DNA from: Segatella copri
Lineage (GTDB): Bacteria > Bacteroidota > Bacteroidia > Bacteroidales > Bacteroidaceae
Reading direction: 5' to 3'
Length of the DNA stretch: 64,000 bases
Assembly (NCBI RefSeq): GCF_009494395.1
Contig: NZ_VZCB01000052.1
Coordinates: 151,878 to 215,877 of the forward strand
Under the pieces are notes generated by a model that was not told the DNA's origin, searched no databases, and saw only the letters and a list, made by a program, of their open reading frames with translations. The position numbers were made by a program, and so were the translations under genes. This document shows, in pieces, positions 19,092 to 27,427 of this stretch. Each line of letters starts with the position of its first letter. Positions within the stretch are counted from its first letter, which is position 1.

Positions 19092-19859
19092 ATGTATTTG
19101 ATAAAAAGATATATACTGCTTTCTCTGGTTTTTGGGGGCGGACTGACTGCTTCGGCACAGATTGGAGAGCATCGCAATGACTTTGCAGTCGGATTGAATG
19201 GGGGCTTCATTATGAGCTCAGTAGGTTTTACACCAGAAGTACAGCAGACGCAGCACGGCGGAATGACGGCGGGTTTCTCGATGAAGTATACCTGCGAGAA
19301 ATATTTCAACACTATCTGCTCCATCTATGCCGAGGTAAACTATGCCAAGGTGGGATGGAAAGAGGATATCCTGGATAAGGAAAACAATCCGGTGATTATC
19401 ACGGAGACCCAGGAGCCGATGGCGTATAGCCGTACTATCGACTATATCCAGGTGCCGGTGTTCGCTCATCTTGCATGGGGTAGGGAGACGAGAGGACTGA
19501 ACATCTTCGTGAATGCCGGTCCACAGTTCGGTTATTATCTCAGTGAATCGACCAAGACCAATTTTGATGTGAAGAAGTTGCCTCAGACGGACAACAACCG
19601 AGTGAGCCCGGTGATGGCACAGGATACGATGGCAGTAGAGAACAAGCTGGATTACGGTATCGCCGTGGGTCTGGGTGCAGAATACAGCATTCCGAGAGTG
19701 GGGCACTTCCTTGCCGAAGCCCGCTACTACTACGGATTGGGAAATATCTACGGTTCGTCGAAGCGAGATTACTTCGGAAAGAGCAACTTCGGACAGATAG
19801 TCCTGAAGCTCTCTTATCTCTTCGATATCACAAGAACGAAGAACGTGAAGAGGAAATAA
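19092..19859 (+). CDS. Outer-membrane beta-barrel protein (PorT-like / OMP_b-brl_2)
   Basis: 255-residue outer-membrane protein. A signal peptide (ends GGGLTASAQ) is followed by alternating amphipathic strands, e.g. FAVGLNGGFIMSSVGF, CSIYAEVNYAKVGWK, TIDYIQVPVFAHLAWG and a last strand GQIVLKLSYLFDI. The pattern resembles PorT-like small barrels of Bacteroidota, but I cannot separate PorT itself from generic family members. ATG 19092 is chosen over TTG 19071 because it begins a normal signal peptide; no clear ribosome-binding site is seen, as usual in this phylum. Confidence 0.75.
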   Translation: MYLIKRYILLSLVFGGGLTASAQIGEHRNDFAVGLNGGFIMSSVGFTPEVQQTQHGGMTAGFSMKYTCEKYFNTICSIYAEVNYAKVGWKEDILDKENNPVIITETQEPMAYSRTIDYIQVPVFAHLAWGRETRGLNIFVNAGPQFGYYLSESTKTNFDVKKLPQTDNNRVSPVMAQDTMAVENKLDYGIAVGLGAEYSIPRVGHFLAEARYYYGLGNIYGSSKRDYFGKSNFGQIVLKLSYLFDITRTKNVKRK

Positions 19860-19887
19860 TCAATAATCAATAATATGTAATCAATAA

Positions 19888-19908
19888 AATGATAACGGGT
19901 TTATCATT
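19888..19908. repeat. 8-bp inverted repeat before the MFS gene
   Basis: AATGATAA, loop CGGGT, TTATCATT, located 16 nt before the MFS start. Possible weak terminator of the barrel gene or operator of the transporter; no T run follows. Confidence 0.45.
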
Positions 19909-19923
19909 GATGTTTTGAAAAAA

Positions 19924-21300
19924 ATGAGTACAACAGAAAAAATGCAGATGAAATTGAGCGGCTCAAAGTCAGCTCGCTGGACTGCCCTCTTCATCGTGAG
20001 CGTCACGATGATGTTCGGTTACTTTTTTACAGATGTAATGTCTCCACTGGAGCCGCTCTTGACAGCAGCCAAGGGGGCTGAGAATGGTCTTGGACTCGGA
20101 TGGAGCTCGGATGAGTACGGCTTCTTCTCAGGAGCCTACGGATACTTTAATGTATTCCTCCTGCTCCTCTTCTTCGGTGGTCTTATCCTCGACAAGTTTG
20201 GCATCCGTTTCACTGGTATCCTCTCTACTGTTTTGATGTTTGGTGGAGCCTTGGTGAAATGGTATGCTGTAGGTCATGAGTTTGGCGGTTCGGTAGTAGT
20301 ACCATTCTTCGGTACTTACAGTACACAGGTAGTGATAGCTGCACTTGGCTTTGCCATCTATGGCGTGGGCTGCGAGATATGCGGTATCACAGTGAGCAAG
20401 GTCATTGTGAAATGGTTTACGGGTCATGAGTTGGCTCTGGCAATGGGAGTGCAGGTGGCTACAGCTCGTTTGGGAACTGCCGCTGCCTTGGGCTATTCTC
20501 TTCCTTTTGCCAAGTCGATGGGTGGAGTGTCTGCTTCTATTGGTCTGGGTGCTGCTTTGCTTTGTGCTGGTGTACTGGTTTATCTGGTTTATTGCGTGAT
20601 GGACAAGAAGGAGGATGCTTCAGCAGCTGCAGCGGCTACTGAGCCGGAGGAAGGTTTCAAGTTTTCAGACTTGGGTGGTCTGTTCAAGACAACTGGTTTC
20701 TGGTATGTGGCATTCCTTTGCCTGATGTTCTATGCCGGTGTATTCCCATTCCTGAAGTTTGCCACCAAGTTGATGATTTTCAAGTATGGTGTCGATGCCA
20801 ATTTGGCAGGTCTGATTCCTGCGATGTTGCCATTCGGTACCATCTTCCTTACACCAATCTTCGGTAGCGTATATGACAAGTATGGCAAGGGTGCCACGCT
20901 GATGATTATCGGCAGTTGTCTCCTGACTCTGGTACACGTAGTATTTGCCCTTCCACTCAACTCATGGGTGCTTGCCGTCGTGATGATGCTCATCCTTGGC
21001 GTAGCTTTTGGATTGGTACCATCAGCAATGTGGCCTTCTGTGCCAAAGATTATCCCTATGAAACTCTTGGGAACTGCATACGCCCTCATCTTCTATATCC
21101 AGAATATTGGACTGGCTCTCATTCCAGTATGGATTGGTAAGGTAAACCAGGCAAATACCGCAGCCGACGGCACCATCGACTATACCCAGACGATGACCAT
21201 CTTTGCCTGCTTCGGCGTGATAGCCATCCTCATCGCTTTCCTCCTTCTTTTTGAAGATAAGAGAAAGGGATACGGTTTGCAGAAGCCTAACGTGAAATAA
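19924..21300 (+). CDS. MFS transporter
   Basis: 458-residue major facilitator with two six-helix halves and a central charged loop (about residues 225-245, DKKEDASAAAAATEPEEG). The N half contains GLILDKFGIRFTG, the usual cytoplasmic loop 2-3 motif (G-x-x-x-D-x-x-G-x-R), and the C half FGSVYDKYGKGATL at the equivalent place. It resembles the nitrate/oxalate-type branch but the substrate cannot be read from sequence. ATG 19924 is preferred to TTG 19915. Confidence 0.8.
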   Translation: MSTTEKMQMKLSGSKSARWTALFIVSVTMMFGYFFTDVMSPLEPLLTAAKGAENGLGLGWSSDEYGFFSGAYGYFNVFLLLLFFGGLILDKFGIRFTGILSTVLMFGGALVKWYAVGHEFGGSVVVPFFGTYSTQVVIAALGFAIYGVGCEICGITVSKVIVKWFTGHELALAMGVQVATARLGTAAALGYSLPFAKSMGGVSASIGLGAALLCAGVLVYLVYCVMDKKEDASAAAAATEPEEGFKFSDLGGLFKTTGFWYVAFLCLMFYAGVFPFLKFATKLMIFKYGVDANLAGLIPAMLPFGTIFLTPIFGSVYDKYGKGATLMIIGSCLLTLVHVVFALPLNSWVLAVVMMLILGVAFGLVPSAMWPSVPKIIPMKLLGTAYALIFYIQNIGLALIPVWIGKVNQANTAADGTIDYTQTMTIFACFGVIAILIAFLLLFEDKRKGYGLQKPNVK

Positions 21301-21328
21301 GTGAAGAGTGAAGAACGAAGAGTGAAGA
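21301..21328. repeat. Heptanucleotide repeat, four GTGAAGA-type units
   Basis: GTGAAGA, GTGAAGA, ACGAAGA, GTGAAGA followed by ATTCAT, directly after the MFS stop codon. A two-unit version with the same ATTCAT end recurs at 38803-38820 after another gene. Confidence 0.8.
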
Positions 21329-21393
21329 ATTCATTTGCTCTTTGTTCTTCGAACTCTTTGAAAGTATAATTCTATAAAAGAAAGGAAACAGCC

Positions 21394-22068
21394 ATGAATG
21401 CTACACCTGAATCATTGATTAAAGAATATGCTGACCCGATAGAGCAGCAGGAGATAGACAAGTTTATCTGTTCGGAAATGAGCAGACAGATTCACCGATA
21501 TATCAAGGGTATGTCGGGAACCAAACAAGCTATGCTCAAGTTTGAGGAAAAACTGGCGAGCCTCTCTGTCCCTGAGAAGGAGAAGGCGATTGCCAAGTAT
21601 ATCGATCTGAACCGAAAGGCATTGGACGGTCTTGACTTGAAGATGATTCTGGTTCGTTCGGTGGCTAACTATTGCGATACTTTCCAGTATATGCTGGATT
21701 TCGTGAACGACAAGCGCAAGATGGTGTTCTATTACCATCGCCTGAAGGAGAAGTACATCCGTTATCATGAGGTGTTCGAGGAGAACGGCAAGTTTGGCAT
21801 GAAGGACCATCAGGGCAACGTGATGCTTCAGCCGGTGTATGATTTCCTCCGAACCTGTTACATCTATAATGATGACCTGAGCATCATGCCGGTGATTGCA
21901 GAGAAAAACGGCAAGATGGGACTGGTGATGCCGGACGGCAATGATACCATCGTTGCCGACTTCCTCTATGATGAGATTTGCTTACGTGATGAATATCCTT
22001 ATTTCGAGGCGGTAAGAGACGGAATCAGCGGATTGATTGATAAGAATGGAAACTTTATAGCTAATTAA
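21394..22068 (+). CDS. WG-repeat-like cytoplasmic protein
   Basis: 224-residue soluble protein without a signal peptide. The N half (1-125) is helical and charged; the C half has three WG/KWG-like repeats: ENGKFGMKDHQGNVMLQPVYD, EKNGKMGLVMPDGN and DGISGLIDKNGNF. Such repeats form beta folds of unproven function. AGGAA precedes ATG 21394. It may share a transcript with the MFS gene 93 nt upstream. Confidence 0.7.
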   Translation: MNATPESLIKEYADPIEQQEIDKFICSEMSRQIHRYIKGMSGTKQAMLKFEEKLASLSVPEKEKAIAKYIDLNRKALDGLDLKMILVRSVANYCDTFQYMLDFVNDKRKMVFYYHRLKEKYIRYHEVFEENGKFGMKDHQGNVMLQPVYDFLRTCYIYNDDLSIMPVIAEKNGKMGLVMPDGNDTIVADFLYDEICLRDEYPYFEAVRDGISGLIDKNGNFIAN

Positions 22069-22069
22069 T

Positions 22070-22111
22070 AGTGATTAATTTTTAGTGATTAGTTATTAGT
22101 TATTAATTAAT
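22070..22111. repeat. Heptanucleotide repeat, AGTGATT type
   Basis: Six 7-nt steps: AGTGATT, AATTTTT, AGTGATT, AGTTATT, AGTTATT, AATTAAT. The unit AGTGATT is the reverse complement of the AATCACT unit at 22230-22278, so the two arrays form an imperfect inverted pair around the terminator between them. Confidence 0.75.
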
Positions 22112-22122
22112 AGTAAAAAGAG

Positions 22123-22166
22123 AAAGGGCAATCAGATTGGGATGAACCAACTGATTGCCCTTTTTC
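22123..22166. terminator. Bidirectional terminator between the WG gene and rpoD
   Basis: 13-bp perfect stem AAAGGGCAATCAG (22123-22135) with CTGATTGCCCTTT (22151-22163), a 15-nt loop, followed by a T run on the plus strand and an A-rich flank that gives T's on the minus strand. Confidence 0.85.
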
Positions 22167-22229
22167 CTTCGTTGCTATGAGCAACTTAGTTTTTATCTAA
22201 TTTTCTCTCGTCTTCTATCCGAATGAATT

Positions 22230-22278
22230 AATCACTAATCACTAATCACTACTAATTAATCACTAATCACTACTAATT
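22230..22278. repeat. Heptanucleotide repeat, AATCACT type
   Basis: Seven 7-nt steps: AATCACT three times, ACTAATT, AATCACT twice, ACTAATT. The right end reaches the rpoD stop codon, so the sigma factor transcript reads through the array. Confidence 0.8.
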
Positions 22279-23152
22279 ATCCCAGGTATTTCATCAGGAT
22301 CTTGATCTTTCCGCTGTCACGGAGCTTGATGATGCTCTTTTCGCGAATCTGGCGAACACGCTCACGGGTGAGGTTGAACTCGCTGCCGATTTCCTCCAAG
22401 CCCTTCTCGTGGCAACCGATGCCATAGCAGTAGCAGAGAATCTTGCGCTCACGCTCCTTCAATACGGTCTTGAGAACACGCTGCAGCTCGCTAGCCATAG
22501 ACTCGAAGTCAACACCCTTGTCGGTACGGCTGTCATCGCCAGATGCCATCACGTCAACCATCGCATTGTCATCATCATCGCTACCGAATGGGGCATCAAT
22601 ACTCATGTGGTGGTTGTCAGCCTTGATGGTCTGGTCAATCTTGCTTTCCTCCATTTTGGTAATCTGTGCCAACTCAGCAACAGAAGGCTTGCGCTGGTTC
22701 TCCTGTTCGAACTTGCTGATTTCAGCGCTGATCTTGCTCAATGCACCCACCTGGTTCAAAGGCAAGCGAACGATACGGCTCTGCTCAGCGATAGCCTGGA
22801 GAATGCTCTGGCGAATCCACCATACAGCGTATGAGATGAACTTAAAACCACGAGTCTCATCAAACTTCTCTGCCGCCTTCACCAAACCGATGTTTCCCTC
22901 ATCGATCAAGTCGGTAAGACCCAGACCCTGGTGCTGGTATTGTTTAGCAACAGAAACAACGAATCGAAGGTTTGCCTTAACCAATTTTTCCTTGGCACGT
23001 TCACCCTCACGACCGCCTTTGCGAATCTTCTGTGCGAGTTCGATCTCCTCATCGATAGAGACCATAGGTTCACGACCAATCTCCACCAAGTACTTATCAA
23101 GTGCTTCACTGGAACGGTTGGTTATACTCTTGCTAATCTTAAGTTGTCTCAT
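22277..23152 (-). CDS. rpoD: Primary RNA polymerase sigma factor
   Basis: 291-residue sigma-70 with regions 1.2 to 4 and no long region 1.1, the form usual in Bacteroidota. Region 2 includes GLTDLIDEGNIGLVKAAEKF and FISYAVWWIRQSILQAIAEQ; region 3 PLNQVGALSKISAEISKF; region 4 helix-turn-helix LEEIGSEFNLTRERVRQIRE. It recognises the TAnnTTTG promoters seen all over the window (established for the family). Start ATG 23152 begins MRQLKISKSITNRSSEAL, conserved in the phylum. Confidence 0.95.
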   Translation of the reverse strand: MRQLKISKSITNRSSEALDKYLVEIGREPMVSIDEEIELAQKIRKGGREGERAKEKLVKANLRFVVSVAKQYQHQGLGLTDLIDEGNIGLVKAAEKFDETRGFKFISYAVWWIRQSILQAIAEQSRIVRLPLNQVGALSKISAEISKFEQENQRKPSVAELAQITKMEESKIDQTIKADNHHMSIDAPFGSDDDDNAMVDVMASGDDSRTDKGVDFESMASELQRVLKTVLKERERKILCYCYGIGCHEKGLEEIGSEFNLTRERVRQIREKSIIKLRDSGKIKILMKYLG

Positions 23153-23229
23153 ATAAATCCTTTTACCTTTCTATTTATTTTAATCTCATTATTAATAATG
23201 TCGGAATCCACCTTTACGGTTTCGGGGTG

Positions 23230-23237
23230 CAAAGGTA
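23230..23237 (-). promoter_or_regulatory. rpoD promoter, -7 element
   Basis: TACCTTTG on the minus strand followed by CACCCCG; perfect TAnnTTTG match, about 78 nt upstream of the ATG. Confidence 0.7.
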
Positions 23238-23363
23238 CAAAAAAAAACGCAATTACACTGTAATATTATTGGAAAATTTTTCTCCGATTTGTCTGTTTTT
23301 TAGAAATTTAGGTGATAATCAGTATGAAAATGCAATTTGCTGAACGGTTTTTCCTGCAATAAG

Positions 23364-23394
23364 TTTGAAATATGGAATAAATTATGTATCTTTG
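23364..23394 (+). promoter_or_regulatory. Promoter of the POT transporter
   Basis: TTTG (23364-23367) and TATCTTTG (23387-23394) with 19-nt spacing, one of the best -33/-7 pairs in the window. Confidence 0.75.
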
Positions 23395-23451
23395 CACAGA
23401 ATTTGCGAGAAAAGAATAACTAAATAATAAAATAACAATAAAACAAAAATT

Positions 23452-24966
23452 ATGTTTGAGAATCAACCAAAAGGTCTGTGGACCTTAGCTTTGGCAAATA
23501 CGGGTGAGCGTTTCGGTTACTACACCATGCTCGCAGTATTCGCTCTGTTCTTGGGTGAGAATTTCGGTTTTGATGCCGGTACGGCATCAGAGATTTATAC
23601 CTGGTTCCTCACTGCAGTGTATTTCTTGCCTCTGTTTGGTGGTATGGCTGCCGACAAGTGGGGTTACAACAAGATGGTAATCATCGGTATCCTCATCATG
23701 TTCCTGGGCTATCTGTTCCTGGCTATCCCATTGGGTGGAGGTTCTGTAGCTATTGCTGCCATGGGTGCTGCCCTGCTGCTCGTGAGCTTGGGTACGGGTT
23801 TCTTCAAGGGTAACCTCCAGGTGATGGTGGGCGACCTTTACAACGATCCTAAGTATGCGCAGCATCGCGACTCAGGTTTCTCGCTTTTCTATATGGCGAT
23901 TAACATCGGCGCCTTGTTTGCTCCTACTGCTGCCACCACAATCATGGCATGGGCACAGAACGACCTGGGCTATTCAAAGGCTGATTCTTATCACTTCGCT
24001 TTCGCAGTAGCTTGTGTTTCTGTGATTGTTTCTATCCTCATCTATTTCTTGGGTAAGAAGACCTACCAGCAGGTATTGGTAGCTGACAAGAAGAAGGAAG
24101 ACGGCAAGACTGAGGAGGTAGAAGAGATGAGTCCTGCTGAGACCAAGGAGCGCATCGTTTGCCTCGGTTTGGTTTTCGCTGTGGTTATCTTCTTCTGGAT
24201 GGCTTTCCATCAGAACGGTTTGACCTTGACTTGGTTTGCTGATGAGTTTACTGCTCGTGAGGCTACAGGTGCTACCGGTATGATGTTCAATGTAATCAAC
24301 CTCGTTTGGTGCATCTTCATAGTATTCGGTATCTGCGGTCTGTTGACTGCTCCTAAGGGTACTTCTGGCAAGAGCAAGTTGATCAATCTCGCTCTCATCG
24401 TGATTCCTGCTGCCATCCTGGGTTATACTTACATGAATTCCGGTGATTCTACCGTAGCTATCGATGCTCCTATCTTCCAGCAGTTCAACCCTTGCTTCGT
24501 AGTAGCTCTGACTCCAGTGAGCATCGCTCTCTTCGGCTGGTTGGGTCGCATCGGCAAGGAGCCTAAGGCACCAGTGAAGATTGGTCTGGGTATGCTCGTT
24601 GCTGCCGGGGCTTATCTCCTGATGACTGTATCAAGTCTCGGTTTGCCTGCAACTGATCACCCTAACCACGTAGCAGACGTTACTCCAAACCTGCTCGTCG
24701 GTACCTATTTGATCCTGACTTTCGCAGAGTTGTTGCTTTCACCTATCGGTATTTCATTCGTATCTAAGGTAGCGCCTCCAAAGTACAAGGGTATGATCAT
24801 GGGTGGCTGGTTCGTTGCAACAGCCCTCGGTAACAAGTTGGTTTCTATTCCAGGTCACATGTGGGATATGCCATTGCCAGTAGTATGGGGAACCTTGATG
24901 GTTATCTGTCTGCTCGCTGCTCTCTTCATCTTCTCTATCATCAAGAAGTTGAATCGCGTAAGCTAA
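23452..24966 (+). CDS. POT family proton-dependent peptide transporter
   Basis: 504-residue inner-membrane transporter of the proton-coupled oligopeptide (PTR2) family, importing di- and tripeptides. Helix 1 has the ExxER-like region NTGERFGYYTMLAVF; GGMAADKWGYNKMV and the PTR2 signature region SGFSLFYMAINIGALFAP follow. A charged loop lies near residues 205-230. It faces an S9 peptidase gene across a shared terminator; a functional link in peptide use is inference. Confidence 0.9.
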   Translation: MFENQPKGLWTLALANTGERFGYYTMLAVFALFLGENFGFDAGTASEIYTWFLTAVYFLPLFGGMAADKWGYNKMVIIGILIMFLGYLFLAIPLGGGSVAIAAMGAALLLVSLGTGFFKGNLQVMVGDLYNDPKYAQHRDSGFSLFYMAINIGALFAPTAATTIMAWAQNDLGYSKADSYHFAFAVACVSVIVSILIYFLGKKTYQQVLVADKKKEDGKTEEVEEMSPAETKERIVCLGLVFAVVIFFWMAFHQNGLTLTWFADEFTAREATGATGMMFNVINLVWCIFIVFGICGLLTAPKGTSGKSKLINLALIVIPAAILGYTYMNSGDSTVAIDAPIFQQFNPCFVVALTPVSIALFGWLGRIGKEPKAPVKIGLGMLVAAGAYLLMTVSSLGLPATDHPNHVADVTPNLLVGTYLILTFAELLLSPIGISFVSKVAPPKYKGMIMGGWFVATALGNKLVSIPGHMWDMPLPVVWGTLMVICLLAALFIFSIIKKLNRVS

Positions 24967-24984
24967 TTCAAAATTATTATATAC

Positions 24985-25022
24985 AAAAAAGGCTTGCTTC
25001 ATTTCCGAAGCAAGCCTTTTTT
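24985..25022. terminator. Shared bidirectional terminator
   Basis: 16-bp perfect stem (24985-25000 with 25007-25022), core GGCTTGCTTC, flanked by A and T runs, serving the POT gene (plus) and the S9 peptidase gene (minus). Confidence 0.9.
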
Positions 25023-25037
25023 ATTATCTTCTATTAT

Positions 25038-27203
25038 TTATTTCTTCAACCATTTGTCCAACCATCCGAAGAAGGTGCGCTGCCAGAGCACGCCGTTCTG
25101 TGGCTTCAATACCCAGTGGTTCTCATCAGGATAGATGAGGAGCTCGGCTGGGATTCCACGCATGCGGGCTGCGTTGAAGGCGCCCATGCCCTGGTTGGCA
25201 TTGATGCGGTAATCCTTCTCGCCGTGGATGCAGAGGATTGGAGTATCCCACTTGTCAACGAACTTGTGAGGACTGTTCTCGTAAGTTTTCTTGGCGTTGG
25301 CAGTCTGGTCCTTGTTCCAGTAAGCATCGTCATACTCCCAGTTAGAGAACCAAGCTTCCTCGGTATCGGTGTACATGCTCTCCAGGTTGAAAGCACCATC
25401 GTGGGCGAGGAACGCCTTGAAACGCTTGTCGTGGTGACCGGCGAGATAATATACTGAGAAACCACCGAAGCTGGCACCTACACAGCCCAGACGATCCTTG
25501 TCTACGTAAGGCAGATTCTTGGCAGCATCGTCGATGGCAGAAAGATAGTCGTTCATGCACTGACCAGTCCAGTCGCCAGAAATCTCCTCGTTCCATGCGC
25601 TTCCGAAACCAGGAAGACCACGGCGGTTAGGCAATACGACAATATATCCGTTGGCTGCCATGATCTGGATGTTCCAGCGGTAGCTCCAGAACTGGCTGAC
25701 AGGACTCTGAGGACCGCCCTCGCAGAAGAGAAGGGTAGGGTACTTCTTGTTAGCATCGAAGTTGGCTGGCAACATGATCCATACCAGCATCTGCTTGCCG
25801 TCGGTAGTCTTCACCCAGCGCTGCTCACACTTACCCATATTCAACTGGCTGAGGATGTGGTCGTTCTCACGGGTAATCTGCTCTACCTTGGTGCTTTTAG
25901 CATTCTTGCCAGGGGTAACGATGTAGATATCTGTAGGGTGGCTCATGCTAGCCTTGGTAGCGAGAAGCTTGTTGCCGTTGTTGGCGAGCGAGATGCTTCC
26001 GTAGTCAGCCCACTCGTTGGTGATCTGCTTCACTTCGCCCTTGAAGTTAGCCTGATAGAGGTTCAGGGTTCCGTGCCATACGCCGATGAAGCTGAGGCTC
26101 TTGTTGTCCTTGTTCCATACGAAGCCCTCTACGTTAGAGTCGAACTTGTCTGATACATAGTTCTTCTTGCCGGTAGCGAGTTCGTATACGCAGAGGCGGT
26201 TACGGTCGCTCTCGTATCCATCGCGAGCCATGCTCTGCCAAGCGATGTACTTACCGTCAGCAGAGAACTGAGGGTTCACGTCGTAACCAGGGTTGTTCTT
26301 CAGATTCTCAGGAGCGTTGACAGCCTGGTTCTTCATGCTCTTGGTAGCATCAATCTTAGGCTCTACATAACCCGCCTCCTTGCAGAGGTTCTTGGTCTCG
26401 CGCGTACCTATATTATATAGGTAAATATCAGAATCGGTAGAGATGGCATACTGAACGCCCTCTTTCTTGCGGCAGGTATAGGCGATGGTCTTGGAATCAG
26501 GACTCCATGCCAGCTGCTCGATGCCTCCGAATGGAGCCATAGGGCACTCGAATGGTTCATCCTTCAGGATGTCTTCGCCAGCGTTGACGGTACCGTCCTC
26601 AGCCACATCAGCCACGAAAGGATGGAGAAGGCTCTCTACGTAGTGGTCCCAGTGGCGATAGTTCATGTCGGTAACGAGACGACCGGTAGCCAATGGAAGG
26701 TCAGAAGGATTCTCCTTGATGGTTCCGTGATAAGGGAGTTCCTTGATGAGGATTACCTTCTTGCCGTCAGGAGAGAAGCGGAAGCCCTGGATGCCCAACT
26801 TGTCGTTGGTGAGCTGCTTGCGGCCTGTTCCGTCTGGGTTCATGCTCCAGAGCTGACCGCCACGGATGAAGGCAATCTTCTGACCGCCCTGGATCCATGC
26901 AGCATCGCTTTCGCTCTTGGCATCAGTGGTCAAAGCCTTCTGGTTCTTGCCATTGGCATCCATGATGAAGAGCATCTGATGGCCCTTGTTTTCCTTAACA
27001 CTGTAGTAACCCACCTGGTAAACCACCTGCTTGCCATTAGGCGAAGCTTCTGCGGCACCAATACGTCCCATAGCCCAAAGTGCCTCTGGGGTCATCAGGT
27101 GGTTCTCCACCTTGATGTTGTTTTTCTCAATCATAGTCTGTGCATCGACTGTTGTCGCACCCATGGTGAGGGCTGCAGCAGCCAAAATCATTGCTTTAAT
27201 CAT
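25038..27203 (-). CDS. S9 family peptidase (DPP5/acylaminoacyl-peptidase-like), periplasmic
   Basis: 721-residue serine peptidase of the prolyl oligopeptidase group, releasing short peptides from oligopeptides. A signal peptide (ends TTVDAQ) points to the periplasm. An N-terminal beta-propeller (about 45-430, with WD40-like segments such as GIQGFRFSPDGKKV and EQLAWSPDSKTIAY) precedes an alpha/beta-hydrolase domain with the nucleophile in GASFGG (about residue 577), aspartate in HGEKDYRI (about 663) and histidine in PDENHWV (about 695). The single gene is read from a duplicated promoter region. Confidence 0.9.
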   Translation of the reverse strand: MIKAMILAAAALTMGATTVDAQTMIEKNNIKVENHLMTPEALWAMGRIGAAEASPNGKQVVYQVGYYSVKENKGHQMLFIMDANGKNQKALTTDAKSESDAAWIQGGQKIAFIRGGQLWSMNPDGTGRKQLTNDKLGIQGFRFSPDGKKVILIKELPYHGTIKENPSDLPLATGRLVTDMNYRHWDHYVESLLHPFVADVAEDGTVNAGEDILKDEPFECPMAPFGGIEQLAWSPDSKTIAYTCRKKEGVQYAISTDSDIYLYNIGTRETKNLCKEAGYVEPKIDATKSMKNQAVNAPENLKNNPGYDVNPQFSADGKYIAWQSMARDGYESDRNRLCVYELATGKKNYVSDKFDSNVEGFVWNKDNKSLSFIGVWHGTLNLYQANFKGEVKQITNEWADYGSISLANNGNKLLATKASMSHPTDIYIVTPGKNAKSTKVEQITRENDHILSQLNMGKCEQRWVKTTDGKQMLVWIMLPANFDANKKYPTLLFCEGGPQSPVSQFWSYRWNIQIMAANGYIVVLPNRRGLPGFGSAWNEEISGDWTGQCMNDYLSAIDDAAKNLPYVDKDRLGCVGASFGGFSVYYLAGHHDKRFKAFLAHDGAFNLESMYTDTEEAWFSNWEYDDAYWNKDQTANAKKTYENSPHKFVDKWDTPILCIHGEKDYRINANQGMGAFNAARMRGIPAELLIYPDENHWVLKPQNGVLWQRTFFGWLDKWLKK

Positions 27204-27232
27204 ATTTTTGTGATTTTATTGAATATTTTCTG

Positions 27233-27350
27233 CAAAGGTACTGCAAAACGAGGACAATACAAAATAAATCGTGATTTATTTTTATAGTCGAGTGCAGCGT
27301 AACTTATTCAAAGTTACTGCAAATCGAGGACAATATAAAATAAATCATAA
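27233..27350 (-). promoter_or_regulatory. Duplicated promoter of the S9 peptidase gene
   Basis: A 42-nt segment occurs twice in direct orientation, at 27233-27274 and 27309-27350, 76 nt apart with five mismatches. Each copy carries, on the minus strand, a -7 word (TACCTTTG at 27240-27233; TAACTTTG at 27316-27309). The gene-proximal copy also has a perfect -33 TTTG at 19-nt spacing, where the distal copy has TTTA. The proximal one is the likely main promoter. Confidence 0.65.
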
Positions 27351-27390
27351 AAAAAACTTATGGATTTTTTCTCGTATCCCATTTTTTTTG

Positions 27391-27398
27391 TAATTTTG
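27391..27398 (+). promoter_or_regulatory. Promoter of the AraC-type regulator, -7 element
   Basis: TAATTTTG followed by CAGTG, 30 nt before ATG 27428. It decides the start: the GTG at 27401 lies within the expected transcription start. Confidence 0.65.
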
Positions 27399-27427
27399 CA
27401 GTGTGTAATCAAGACATTAAACTTATT

